Source: Pseudomonadota bacterium (GTDB lineage: Bacteria; Pseudomonadota; Gammaproteobacteria; Burkholderiales; Nitrosomonadaceae). Taken from it: a stretch of 9,886 nucleotides of DNA. Both the position numbers and the translations under genes were made by a program. Shown piece by piece: positions 1-6,230 of the stretch. The stretch lies in contig JAFEEV010000027.1 in NCBI GenBank assembly GCA_018240935.1, positions 1-9,886 of the forward strand, written 5' to 3'. How positions within the stretch are numbered: position 1 is the first letter of the stretch; every line of letters begins with the position of its first letter. The notes under the pieces are model-generated. The model did no database searches. It was given only the letters and a program-made list of their open reading frames with translations, and had not been told where the DNA came from.

Positions 1-468
1 ATTCTTGGTCGAAGCGGGTTTGTTCAGACAGATTCCCGGATAAATAAAACCGTATAAACCGGTGATGCTGGAATCCGCAATTTCTTTTCGTGAACAGATG
101 CAGGGTTAGAGCAAACCTTGTTGATTCAGAATCTCCAAAGCTTCCTGGTAGATTTTGCTGCGGCGGCTTTGGTAAATGACAGCTTCATCCCATTCCATCC
201 CCAGTTTCTCGAGCGTAGCGAGAATACGATCAGCTGCACCCGGCACGGAACGCTGCACATCAACATCCTCGATTCTCACCAGCCACTTGCCATGATGGAA
301 TTTTGCATCGGCATAGCTACCGACCGCCGCAACCAGCGAGCCGAAATGTAAAGGGCCGGTGGGAGACGGCGCAAACCGCCCGCGATAATCCGAAACAGCG
401 AATGGATCGTTTTCCACTGCAAAATTAGCACATTGATTGGATAAAAAGGACGGGCAAACTGTAAACAA
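1..468 (-). pseudogene. gluQ: Glutamyl-Q tRNA(Asp) synthetase, interrupted by an in-frame stop and cut by the window edge
   Basis: GluQ-RS is a truncated paralogue of glutamyl-tRNA synthetase that attaches glutamate to queuosine in the anticodon of tRNA(Asp). The class I signature is plain: [17 protein letters not shown] at residues 28-44 from the first possible start, followed by [11 protein letters not shown] and VPGAADRIL. After QQGLL (residues 116-120) there is a TAA (106-108). The same frame then stays open for 35 codons to the window edge. The hidden part reads PCICSRKEI and then YPGIC, matching the zinc site of the family (Cys-x-Cys, then Tyr and Cys four apart; here C123, C125, Y143, C147). 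Homologues usually have Tyr where the stop lies, so one base change from TAT or TAC would explain it. The start is uncertain: the longest frame opens with TTG at 466-468, and a GTG at 415-417 (codon 18) fits the family length better. It is either a recent nonsense mutation, a sequencing error, or read through. Confidence 0.85.
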
Positions 469-522
469 GCTCCGCTATGAACCGGTCTTATCCTTTATAA
501 TGCCCGCCATCCTTTAAGGAAT

Positions 523-649
523 CTCTGAAAAACTACTGCGCTCGATCATGTTGTGTTGGAATCAGACTCAAAATGCTCATTTACATCTTGTAAACTGCGC
601 TTTTTCATCTGATTTCGCCTTGCCTCACCGTCGCTCGCTACCTTTTTCA
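523..649. repeat. Dispersed MITE-like repeat, copy 1
   Basis: The first 52 bases (523-574) match 9835-9886 at 44 of 52 positions without gaps, so this is a family and not unique sequence. The left end carries TGAAAAA (526-532) and the right part TTTTTCA (643-649), a 7-base terminal inverted repeat; another TTTTTCA lies at 601-607, so the right boundary could be nearer. The centre holds a small palindrome (580-594). No ORF and no convincing target-site duplication were seen. The element fills most of the gap between gluQ and mpl. Boundaries are estimates because the second copy is cut by the window end. Confidence 0.7.
580..594. repeat. Palindrome inside the dispersed repeat
   Basis: TTTACA-TCT-TGTAAA is a perfect 6-bp inverted repeat with a 3-base loop. 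Allowing single-base bulges, the arms extend outward (AAAATGC on the left, GCGCTTTT on the right), so the transcript could fold into a longer imperfect hairpin. Confidence 0.6.
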
Positions 650-708
650 ACGTTTCTTGCAGCATAATCGTTTTCCTGCTGCATTGAATTACGAATTTTA
701 AGTCAAAC

Positions 709-2052
709 ATGCATATTCATATACTGGGAATTTGCGGCACCTTCATGGGCGGAATCGCCGCCATTGCACGTGAATCCGGGCATACGGTGACCGGTTGCGA
801 CCAAGATGTCTATCCGCCCATGAGCACGCAGCTTGAATCGCAAGGCATTCAATTGATCCCCGGTTATTCACCGGAACAAATTCAGTTGCAACCGGATATA
901 TTCGTCATCGGCAATGTCGTAACGCGCGGCAACCCATTGATGGAGGAAATCCTCAACCGCAATTTACCTTATATTTCCGGCCCGCAGTGGTTAGCGGAAA
1001 ACATCCTGCGTAACCGCTGGGTGCTTGCCGTCGCCGGTACACACGGAAAAACGACCACCAGCTCGATGCTGGCTTGGATACTGGAATATGCCGGATTGAA
1101 TCCGGGCTTTCTGATCGGAGGAATCCCGGAGAATTTCGGTATTTCGGCGCGAATTGGAGATTCTTCGCCGTTCTTTGTCATCGAAGCGGATGAGTACGAC
1201 ACGGCTTTTTTCGATAAACGCTCCAAATTCGTTCATTACCATCCCAGAACAGCCATTCTGAACAACCTCGAATTCGATCATGCCGACATCTTTGCCGATC
1301 TTCCCGCTATTGAGCGGCAATTTCATCATTTCGTGCGCATTGTTCCCAACAATGGCCTGATCGTGGCAAACGGCAAAGATCAGAATTTAACACGGGTTCT
1401 ACAGCAAGGCTGCTGGACACCTGTCGAAGCCTTCGGCACAGAAAACGGCTGGCACACAAAATTGCAAGATAATCAGGCGATTGATATTTATTGTCACGAC
1501 ATGCATCAAGGGCGGTTGCAGTGGGATTTGTTGGGCGAACATAACCGCATGAACGCGCTGGCGGCGCTCATTGCCGCACGGCATGCCGGAGTACCGGTCA
1601 AAGCGGCAATCGAAGCCTTGGCGCAATTCAAGAATGTCAAACGGCGCATGGAGAAACGCGGCACGGTCAACGGCATCACCGTTTATGACGACTTCGCCCA
1701 TCACCCGACCGCCATTCAAACCACAATCAATGGCCTGCGGACATTTGCCGGCAAGGAAAAAATCATTGCGGTTCTGGAGCCGCGCTCGAACACGATGAAA
1801 ATGGGAGTGTGGAAAGATTCTCTGGCGGATAGTCTGCGAGAAGCCGATCAGGTTTTCTGCTTCACCCGCGATGCGCAATGGGCAAAAGCCGCGCTGGCGC
1901 CACTAGCTCAAAAGGCGGATTGTTTCGACGATATGCACCCATTGGTGCAGACAATTTGCGGCATCGCCAAGCCCGGTGATCACATCCTGCTCATGAGTAA
2001 TGGCGGATTCGGCGGCATTCATGAAAAAATTCTATCGGCGCTAAAAAAGTAA
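709..2052 (+). CDS. mpl: UDP-N-acetylmuramate:L-alanyl-gamma-D-glutamyl-meso-diaminopimelate ligase
   Basis: Mpl recycles peptidoglycan: in the cytoplasm it joins the recovered tripeptide L-Ala-gamma-D-Glu-mDAP to UDP-MurNAc using ATP, so new wall precursor is made without MurC, MurD and MurE. The 447 residues are a normal full length. The N-terminal Rossmann-like domain opens with HILGICGTFMGGIA (4-17), characteristic of Mpl rather than MurC. The ATP-binding loop GTHGKTTT is at 110-117, EADEYD at 159-164, GEHNRMNALAA at 276-286, YDDFAHHPTA at 326-335, EPRSNTMKMG at 357-366 and SNGGFGGIHEK at 430-440. The ATG at 709 gives the canonical MHIHILG start, though no strong Shine-Dalgarno precedes it. 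A repeat element fills much of the upstream gap, so its promoter is unclear. It converges with apt, 44 bases away. Confidence 0.95.
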   Translation: MHIHILGICGTFMGGIAAIARESGHTVTGCDQDVYPPMSTQLESQGIQLIPGYSPEQIQLQPDIFVIGNVVTRGNPLMEEILNRNLPYISGPQWLAENILRNRWVLAVAGTHGKTTTSSMLAWILEYAGLNPGFLIGGIPENFGISARIGDSSPFFVIEADEYDTAFFDKRSKFVHYHPRTAILNNLEFDHADIFADLPAIERQFHHFVRIVPNNGLIVANGKDQNLTRVLQQGCWTPVEAFGTENGWHTKLQDNQAIDIYCHDMHQGRLQWDLLGEHNRMNALAALIAARHAGVPVKAAIEALAQFKNVKRRMEKRGTVNGITVYDDFAHHPTAIQTTINGLRTFAGKEKIIAVLEPRSNTMKMGVWKDSLADSLREADQVFCFTRDAQWAKAALAPLAQKADCFDDMHPLVQTICGIAKPGDHILLMSNGGFGGIHEKILSALKK

Positions 2053-2096
2053 TTGGCTAAAACCACGCTATTCAAGAGCTTAGACTCAACCCCGTC

Positions 2097-2624
2097 CTAA
2101 CCTCCTTCAAATTCGCACAAGGCAAATACCTTACAGCCCAGTTTCTCCAATCGCACCTTGCCGCCCACATCCGGCAAGTCAATGACAAAACAGCATTCCA
2201 CAACTTCACCACCCATGTCCCGGATCAGGCCAACGGCAGCTTCCGCAGTCCCGCCGGTTGCAATCAAATCGTCGATCAGAAGCACCCGTTCCCCCGGTTG
2301 AATCGCATCCACATGAATTTCAATCCGGTCGCTGCCATATTCCAGTTGATAATCCCTTCCGATGGTTTCGGCCGGTAATTTATTCCGCTTACGAATCGGC
2401 ACAAAACCTTTACCCAGCTGATAAGCCACGGGAGCACCGATAATAAAACCGCGCGACTCAATGCCGGCCACTTTATCAATTTTGACATTGCCGTAGCGGC
2501 TGGAAATTTCCTGTATGGTTGTCCGCAATCCGATAGGATCTTTTAACAGTGTCGTGATGTCACGAAACATAATGCCGTGATGCGGATAATGCGGAACGGT
2601 ACGAATATGGGATTTAATGGACAT
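2097..2624 (-). CDS. apt: Adenine phosphoribosyltransferase
   Basis: Apt salvages purines: adenine plus PRPP gives AMP and pyrophosphate, in the cytoplasm as a homodimer. The 175 residues are typical of the short type I PRTase family. The N-terminal signature YPHHGIMFRDITTLLKDP (13-30) contacts the base, ESRGFIIGAPVAYQLGKGF (56-74) follows, and the PRPP loop VLLIDDLIATGGTA (114-127) has the two acidic residues and the ATGGT turn. RKRNKLP (78-84) is the flexible catalytic loop. The start ATG (2622-2624) gives a usual N-terminus, but no good Shine-Dalgarno is visible. The upstream neighbour on the same strand, nirK, is separated by a strong terminator, so apt probably has its own promoter in the short gap. 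No intrinsic terminator is evident in the gap shared with mpl. Confidence 0.96.
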   Translation of the reverse strand: MSIKSHIRTVPHYPHHGIMFRDITTLLKDPIGLRTTIQEISSRYGNVKIDKVAGIESRGFIIGAPVAYQLGKGFVPIRKRNKLPAETIGRDYQLEYGSDRIEIHVDAIQPGERVLLIDDLIATGGTAEAAVGLIRDMGGEVVECCFVIDLPDVGGKVRLEKLGCKVFALCEFEGG

Positions 2625-2684
2625 GACGAAACGATAACGATACAGTAAATAAAAAATCCGAATCCAGCGGGCGGCAGAAATGAC

Positions 2685-2719
2685 AAAGGCCTCAACCTGG
2701 AACAGGTTGAGGCCTTTTT
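2685..2719 (-). terminator. Intrinsic terminator downstream of nirK
   Basis: A perfect 15-bp stem (2685-2699 pairs with 2703-2717) closes on a 3-base loop. Flanking A and T runs let it work in both directions; the better T run (five Ts, 2715-2719) is on the plus strand, while the minus strand has TTTGTC. It lies 31 bases past the nirK stop and most likely ends the nirK transcript before apt. Confidence 0.88.
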
Positions 2720-2736
2720 ATCACTACCTCAAGTTA

Positions 2737-2756
2737 CACTAAGTCTATTCTTAGTG
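2737..2756. repeat. Small hairpin over the nirK stop codon
   Basis: CACTAAG (2737-2743) and CTTAGTG (2750-2756) form a perfect 7-bp stem with loop TCTATT. It covers the nirK stop codon (2751-2753). Its right-hand part, 2743-2757, is repeated exactly at 4009-4023 upstream of nirK. Confidence 0.6.
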
Positions 2757-2757
2757 G
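2743..2757. repeat. 15-base direct repeat bracketing nirK (downstream copy)
   Basis: The sequence is identical to 4009-4023. On the minus strand this copy contains the end of the His codon, the preceding bases and the nirK stop codon, and forms the right half of the hairpin at 2737-2756. Confidence 0.65.
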
Positions 2758-3854
2758 TCCATGCCAGCTTTTGCATCAAAGCTAGCAGGTTTTTTCAGTT
2801 GAGTCATGATGTCATCATTCCAGGTACCTTCAACATTCATGTGAGCGGCAGCACCCAGCAATACCGCTTCAATCAGGTTATGACTGAGGTATACATGCAA
2901 ACCAGGTTGATGGAATTCATACGCTGCAGCAACTGCGGCACCTGCTGGAACGAACCAGGTTTCTTGGTTGGTTAGAGGCGCATCACCGAATGAACCGCCT
3001 ACCCAGTACAGATCACCGTGTCCACCGATCAAGTGCGGGTAGGAAGGACGGTTAGCTTGTGAATGGATAAACAGAACTTTCTCACCTACTTTAGCTTTCA
3101 GTGCATTGTCACCGGTCAGAGCACCAACTGCGCCGTTAAATACTACGTGTGTTGGGATGAGTCCCTTTGCGGTTTCCAGCATGTCGGCCATGCCTTCAGC
3201 TGGTGAAGCGTAGGATTTGAATTTTCCGCTAGCATCTTTCGGCAGATAGAAATCTTGCTCACCGATGTAGTAAGCGCGGTCATATTTGTATGGTTTGCCT
3301 TTGTTGTCTTTCAGACCGTCTTTAGGCAATACCATAATGGCGCCGCTCATACCAGAAATAACGTGGAACGGAATCATGGTTCCACCAGGTGCGCAATGGT
3401 AAACAAATACACCCGATTTAATTGCTTTCCAACGCAGAACAACTTCTTCACCGGGTTGTACCAGTGTCAGGCCTGCGCCACCCAATGCGCCGGTTGCCGC
3501 ATGGAAATCCACGTTGTGCGCCAATGTGCTGGTTTTTGGATTTTTTAATGTCAATTCAACATAATCGCCTTCATGCACGACGATGAGCGGACCAGGAACG
3601 CTGCCATTGAAAGTCAGCGCCCAAACTTTTGCACCCGGTGCAACTTCGATCAATTTCTCAACAGTTTCCATCGTAACTTCAACGACTTTAGGTCCTTTTG
3701 AAGTTTGCTCGTGCGCAGGTACATTTGGTGGAGCCACCAATGTTTGTTTAACACGTGGCAGTTTAGAAATATCTGGTGCAGCAGCAACAGCTGCTTGTGT
3801 TGCGCCCAGACAGAGCAATCCTAAACCAACAATTGCTTGAACAGCTTTAATCAT
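2751..3854 (-). CDS. nirK: Copper-containing nitrite reductase (NO-forming), periplasmic
   Basis: NirK reduces nitrite to nitric oxide in the periplasm as a trimer; in ammonia oxidisers it takes part in nitrite tolerance and N-oxide metabolism. Two cupredoxin domains are present. By comparison with remembered Alcaligenes enzymes, the type 1 copper ligands are H113, C154, H164 and M169 and the type 2 ligands are H118, H153 and H325; catalytic Asp is D116 and catalytic His is H274 (HLIGGHGD). Numbering starts at the ATG 3852-3854, chosen because GGAGGGAG (3857-3864) sits just before it; the ATG four codons earlier overlaps that ribosome site. The N-terminus ([14 protein letters not shown]...AVAAAP) is a Sec signal peptide, with cleavage near residues 24-26. 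The loop [11 protein letters not shown] is one residue longer than in Alcaligenes and has Phe instead of Trp before His. Codons favour T endings (GGT, GCT), unlike the neighbours, suggesting high expression. No ncgABC genes adjoin it. Confidence 0.96.
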   Translation of the reverse strand: MIKAVQAIVGLGLLCLGATQAAVAAAPDISKLPRVKQTLVAPPNVPAHEQTSKGPKVVEVTMETVEKLIEVAPGAKVWALTFNGSVPGPLIVVHEGDYVELTLKNPKTSTLAHNVDFHAATGALGGAGLTLVQPGEEVVLRWKAIKSGVFVYHCAPGGTMIPFHVISGMSGAIMVLPKDGLKDNKGKPYKYDRAYYIGEQDFYLPKDASGKFKSYASPAEGMADMLETAKGLIPTHVVFNGAVGALTGDNALKAKVGEKVLFIHSQANRPSYPHLIGGHGDLYWVGGSFGDAPLTNQETWFVPAGAAVAAAYEFHQPGLHVYLSHNLIEAVLLGAAAHMNVEGTWNDDIMTQLKKPASFDAKAGMDH

Positions 3855-3856
3855 AT

Positions 3857-3864
3857 CTCCCTCC
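3857..3864 (-). promoter_or_regulatory. Ribosome binding site that fixes the nirK start
   Basis: On the minus strand GGAGGGAG lies two bases before the ATG at 3852-3854, its GGAGG core about five bases away. The alternative upstream ATG (3864-3866) overlaps this site and has no such sequence before it. Confidence 0.75.
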
Positions 3865-3898
3865 ATAAATGATGAATTTTACGCTTTTCTTATGCGCC

Positions 3899-3904
3899 AT
3901 TCTA
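3899..3904 (-). promoter_or_regulatory. Possible second nirK -10 element
   Basis: TAGAAT on the minus strand matches the -10 consensus at 5 of 6. A start site near 3892 would place the palindrome at 3923-3938 about 39 bases upstream, close to the position used by CRP/FNR-family activators. The -35 match is poor, so this is a weak call. Confidence 0.3.
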
Positions 3905-3922
3905 ATTACTACTTGTTGTTAT

Positions 3923-3938
3923 GTAATCGCATGATTAC
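3923..3938. promoter_or_regulatory. Palindromic operator candidate in the nirK leader
   Basis: GTAATC-GCAT-GATTAC is a perfect 6-bp inverted repeat with a 4-base spacer. The 5-4-5 geometry resembles CRP/FNR-family sites, but the half-site TAATC differs from the FNR half-site TTGAT. It also lacks the known E. coli-type NsrR pattern. Relative to the stronger promoter at 3985-4013 it lies in the transcribed leader, as a repressor site would. Confidence 0.45.
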
Positions 3939-3984
3939 CAACATCTGCCTTTTAACCATGAAGAGCCAAAAAGACGGAACGGAG

Positions 3985-4013
3985 AATATACACTTTCTGA
4001 AGAAAACTGTCTA
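3985..4013 (-). promoter_or_regulatory. Probable sigma-70 promoter of nirK
   Basis: Minus strand: -35 TAGACA (4008-4013, 5 of 6), a 17-base spacer, and -10 TATATT (3985-3990, 5 of 6). Transcription would start near 3978, leaving a leader of about 120 bases that contains the palindrome at 3923-3938. The -35 box overlaps the upstream copy of the 15-base repeat. Confidence 0.6.
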
Positions 4014-4023
4014 TTCTTAGTGG
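4009..4023. repeat. 15-base direct repeat bracketing nirK (upstream copy)
   Basis: GTCTATTCTTAGTGG here is identical to 2743-2757, which spans the last codons of nirK. The two copies are in the same orientation, 1266 bases apart, with nirK between them. Flanking bases do not match. Confidence 0.65.
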
Positions 4024-4133
4024 CTTGTGACGATCATAGCCTTACTGAATGAATGGGATTGCAAGCAGCTGAACCGCATACGGTGCGTTCCATTTTTCGC
4101 TTCTCAGGTTAGCGCCGGTTTTATCTATAATTC

Positions 4134-6116
4134 TCAACCTTGTATCAGTTTAATCTCCGCTGCCGCGAGATTTTCTTGCGTGCCGCGCAGAACGATCACA
4201 TCGCCCAGCTCCAGCCGTGTTTCTTCAGTTGGTAACAATCCACGGATATTGCGTCTTCTGACTGCCGTGACTTCGACATCAAGGCTTGCCAAATCAAGCT
4301 CACCGAGCGTCTTATTGATCGCAGCCGCCTCCTGGACAATGGTAAGCGTCAGCAAACGCGGCAACAGCTTATCACTGCCGTCCTCCGCTTCATCCGTTAC
4401 GCCGCGATAAAAGCCGCGCAACAGGCTGTAGCGCTGTTCGCGGATTTGCCGAATGCGGCGCAAAATCCGCCCGGTCGATATGTCGGCAAACATCATGGCA
4501 TGCGACGCCAGCATCAAGCTGCCTTCCATGATTTCCGCGACCACTTCGGTGGCGCCGGCTTCTTTCAATGTATCGATGTCAGAATCATCGCGGGTGCGGA
4601 CGACAACGGAGAGATCCGGACGCAACTCCTGCACATGCTTGAGAATCTTTAACGTGGAAACGGTATCGGTATAGCTGACCACCAAAACTTTTGCCCGCAT
4701 CAGACCGGCGGCAATCAATACTTCACGCCGGGCCGCATCGCCGTACACCACCGCTTCCCCCGCGCCGGCCGCTTCCCGGATGCGTTGCGGATCGAGATCC
4801 AAGGCGATAAACGGCATCGATTCCTGCTCGAATATGCGCGCAATGTTCTGGCCGCTGCGTCCATAGCCGCAGATGATCACATGGTTCTGCGCCACCATGG
4901 TCTGAGCGGCGATGGATGTGATCTGCATGGCGCGATACATCCAATCCGAGCCGTAAAAACGGTGAATCACCGATTCGCTGTATTCAATCAAAAACGGGGC
5001 GATGAACATCGACAACACCATCGCCGCAAGCACCGTCTGAAGAATCGAATGGTCGATCAAACGGAACTCGCCCGCTTGCGCCAGTAACACGAATCCGAAT
5101 TCCCCAGCCTGCGCCAGACTCATCCCTGTCCTGATCGCAACGCTGGAATCCGCGCCAAACAAGCGCGACAATCCGGCGACGATCACAATTTTCAACACCA
5201 TCAGCGCCGTCAGAATCACAAATACCCAGACGAAACTCTCGATCACGACCTGCATATCCAGCAACATGCCGATCGTGACAAAGAACAACCCCAGTAAAAT
5301 GTCGCGGAAAGGTCTGATGTCGTCTTCCACCTGGTAACGGTATTCCGTCTCGGAAATCAGCATACCCGCCAGAAACGCCCCCAACGCCAGTGACAAACCG
5401 GCCAATTCGGTTAACCACGCAATCCCGAGCGTGACCAGTAACACGTTGAGCACGAACAATTCCGAGGATTTTTGCCGCGCCACCAAATGAAACCAAGGGC
5501 GCATCAATTTCTGCCCGAAAAACAGCAAAAAAGCCAGCACCGCCGCCACCTTCAACAAGGCAACCGAAAGCATCCAGCTAAAATCGCCGGTATCGCTATC
5601 GATCTCGATCGCCAAGGCCGGCATGATGATCAATAAAGGAATCACCGCCAAATCCTGAAACAGCAGCACACCGATCACTTGCCGGCCGTGCGTGGAATTC
5701 AGTTCCGCCCGCTCCGTCAGGATTTTGCTCACAATTGCCGTCGAAGACATCGCCAGAGCGCCGCCCAGCACCAATCCGGCGTGCCAATCCAGCGCCAGCA
5801 TCCAGGCCAGTGCCATTACCACGGCAATACTGACAGCCACCTGCGCCGTGCCGAAACCGAATACAATGCGTTTCATTGTGATGAGCTTCGGCAAACTGAA
5901 TTCCAATCCCACGCTGAACATCAAAAATACCACGCCGAACTCGGCCAAATGGCGAGTCTCATCAGAATCCGCGATCCAGCCCAGCGCATGCGGCCCGATA
6001 CATACCCCCGCCAGCAGATAACCCAGCATCGGCGGCAGGCGCAATGAGCGGAATACAACCACAGCCAATACCGAAACGGCTAACACAATGAGTACAGGCT
6101 GCAAGGGATTAAACAT
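4134..6116 (-). CDS. Kef-type monovalent cation:proton antiporter (CPA2) with RCK domains
   Basis: This inner-membrane K+(Na+)/H+ antiporter belongs to the CPA2 family, the family of the glutathione-gated KefB and KefC. The membrane part (about residues 1-385, 12 or so hydrophobic helices) starts PVLIVLAVSVLAVVVFRSL and carries LPPMLGYLLAGVCIGP, the FQDLAVIP motif (153-160) and MSLAQAGEFGFVLL (332-345). A Rossmann-type RCK_N/TrkA-N domain follows, with GYGRSGQNIAR (417-427) and an acidic residue ending the second strand (ALDLDP). A TrkA-C-like domain ends the protein (about 580-660); classical E. coli KefB/KefC lack that domain, so I give no symbol. The ATG at 6114-6116 (660 residues) is chosen over the GTG at 6174-6176 because homologues begin at MFNPLQPVLI-like sequence and a promoter candidate lies between the two. 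No clear Shine-Dalgarno is visible. It is divergent from gshA-gshB, which supplies its likely ligand. Confidence 0.88.
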   Translation of the reverse strand: MFNPLQPVLIVLAVSVLAVVVFRSLRLPPMLGYLLAGVCIGPHALGWIADSDETRHLAEFGVVFLMFSVGLEFSLPKLITMKRIVFGFGTAQVAVSIAVVMALAWMLALDWHAGLVLGGALAMSSTAIVSKILTERAELNSTHGRQVIGVLLFQDLAVIPLLIIMPALAIEIDSDTGDFSWMLSVALLKVAAVLAFLLFFGQKLMRPWFHLVARQKSSELFVLNVLLVTLGIAWLTELAGLSLALGAFLAGMLISETEYRYQVEDDIRPFRDILLGLFFVTIGMLLDMQVVIESFVWVFVILTALMVLKIVIVAGLSRLFGADSSVAIRTGMSLAQAGEFGFVLLAQAGEFRLIDHSILQTVLAAMVLSMFIAPFLIEYSESVIHRFYGSDWMYRAMQITSIAAQTMVAQNHVIICGYGRSGQNIARIFEQESMPFIALDLDPQRIREAAGAGEAVVYGDAARREVLIAAGLMRAKVLVVSYTDTVSTLKILKHVQELRPDLSVVVRTRDDSDIDTLKEAGATEVVAEIMEGSLMLASHAMMFADISTGRILRRIRQIREQRYSLLRGFYRGVTDEAEDGSDKLLPRLLTLTIVQEAAAINKTLGELDLASLDVEVTAVRRRNIRGLLPTEETRLELGDVIVLRGTQENLAAAEIKLIQG

Positions 6117-6149
6117 AGCGGCAGAAAATCGTTTTGGACAAAAAGCGAT

Positions 6150-6178
6150 AAGATACTTCAGGATAGTGTGCTTCACAA
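6150..6178 (-). promoter_or_regulatory. Candidate promoter of the antiporter gene
   Basis: Minus strand: -35 TTGTGA (6173-6178, 4 of 6), a 17-base spacer, and -10 TATCTT (6150-6155, 4 of 6). Transcription would start near 6143, downstream of the possible GTG start at 6176, which supports the ATG at 6116. Confidence 0.4.
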
Positions 6179-6194
6179 TCTGCGCAAGACATAA

Positions 6195-6203
6195 TGCTAT
6201 AAT
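6195..6203 (+). promoter_or_regulatory. Extended -10 promoter of gshA-gshB
   Basis: TGCTATAAT is a perfect -10 hexamer with the extended TGn motif. No -35 is found at the ideal distance (TTCACA at 6172-6177 is 20 bases away), which extended -10 promoters tolerate. The start would fall near 6210, about 20 bases before the gshA ATG. It lies back to back with the antiporter promoter. Confidence 0.6.
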
Positions 6204-6230
6204 CGCGGCGATTTAACACTTCATACGGAA

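Noticed and set aside
469..708. Transposase or small gene in the gluQ-mpl gap
   Set aside because: No open frame of note; the space is taken by the non-coding repeat.
1399..1878. 159-residue open frame on the minus strand within mpl
   Set aside because: It lies antisense to a full-length mpl with all motifs, and its Arg/Gly/Cys-rich translation looks like the shadow of a coding strand.
2053..2096. Shared terminator between convergent mpl and apt
   Set aside because: No stem of useful length and no T run in the 44-base gap.
3855..3866. Upstream ATG adding four residues to NirK
   Set aside because: It overlaps the GGAGG ribosome site of the downstream ATG and would put charged residues ahead of the signal peptide.
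4024..4133. Terminator after the antiporter gene
   Set aside because: Only a bulged stem near 4071-4090 is present, with no T run on the minus strand; not convincing.
6117..6176. GTG start adding 20 residues to the antiporter
   Set aside because: The extra residues do not match the family N-terminus, and a promoter candidate would start transcription downstream of it.
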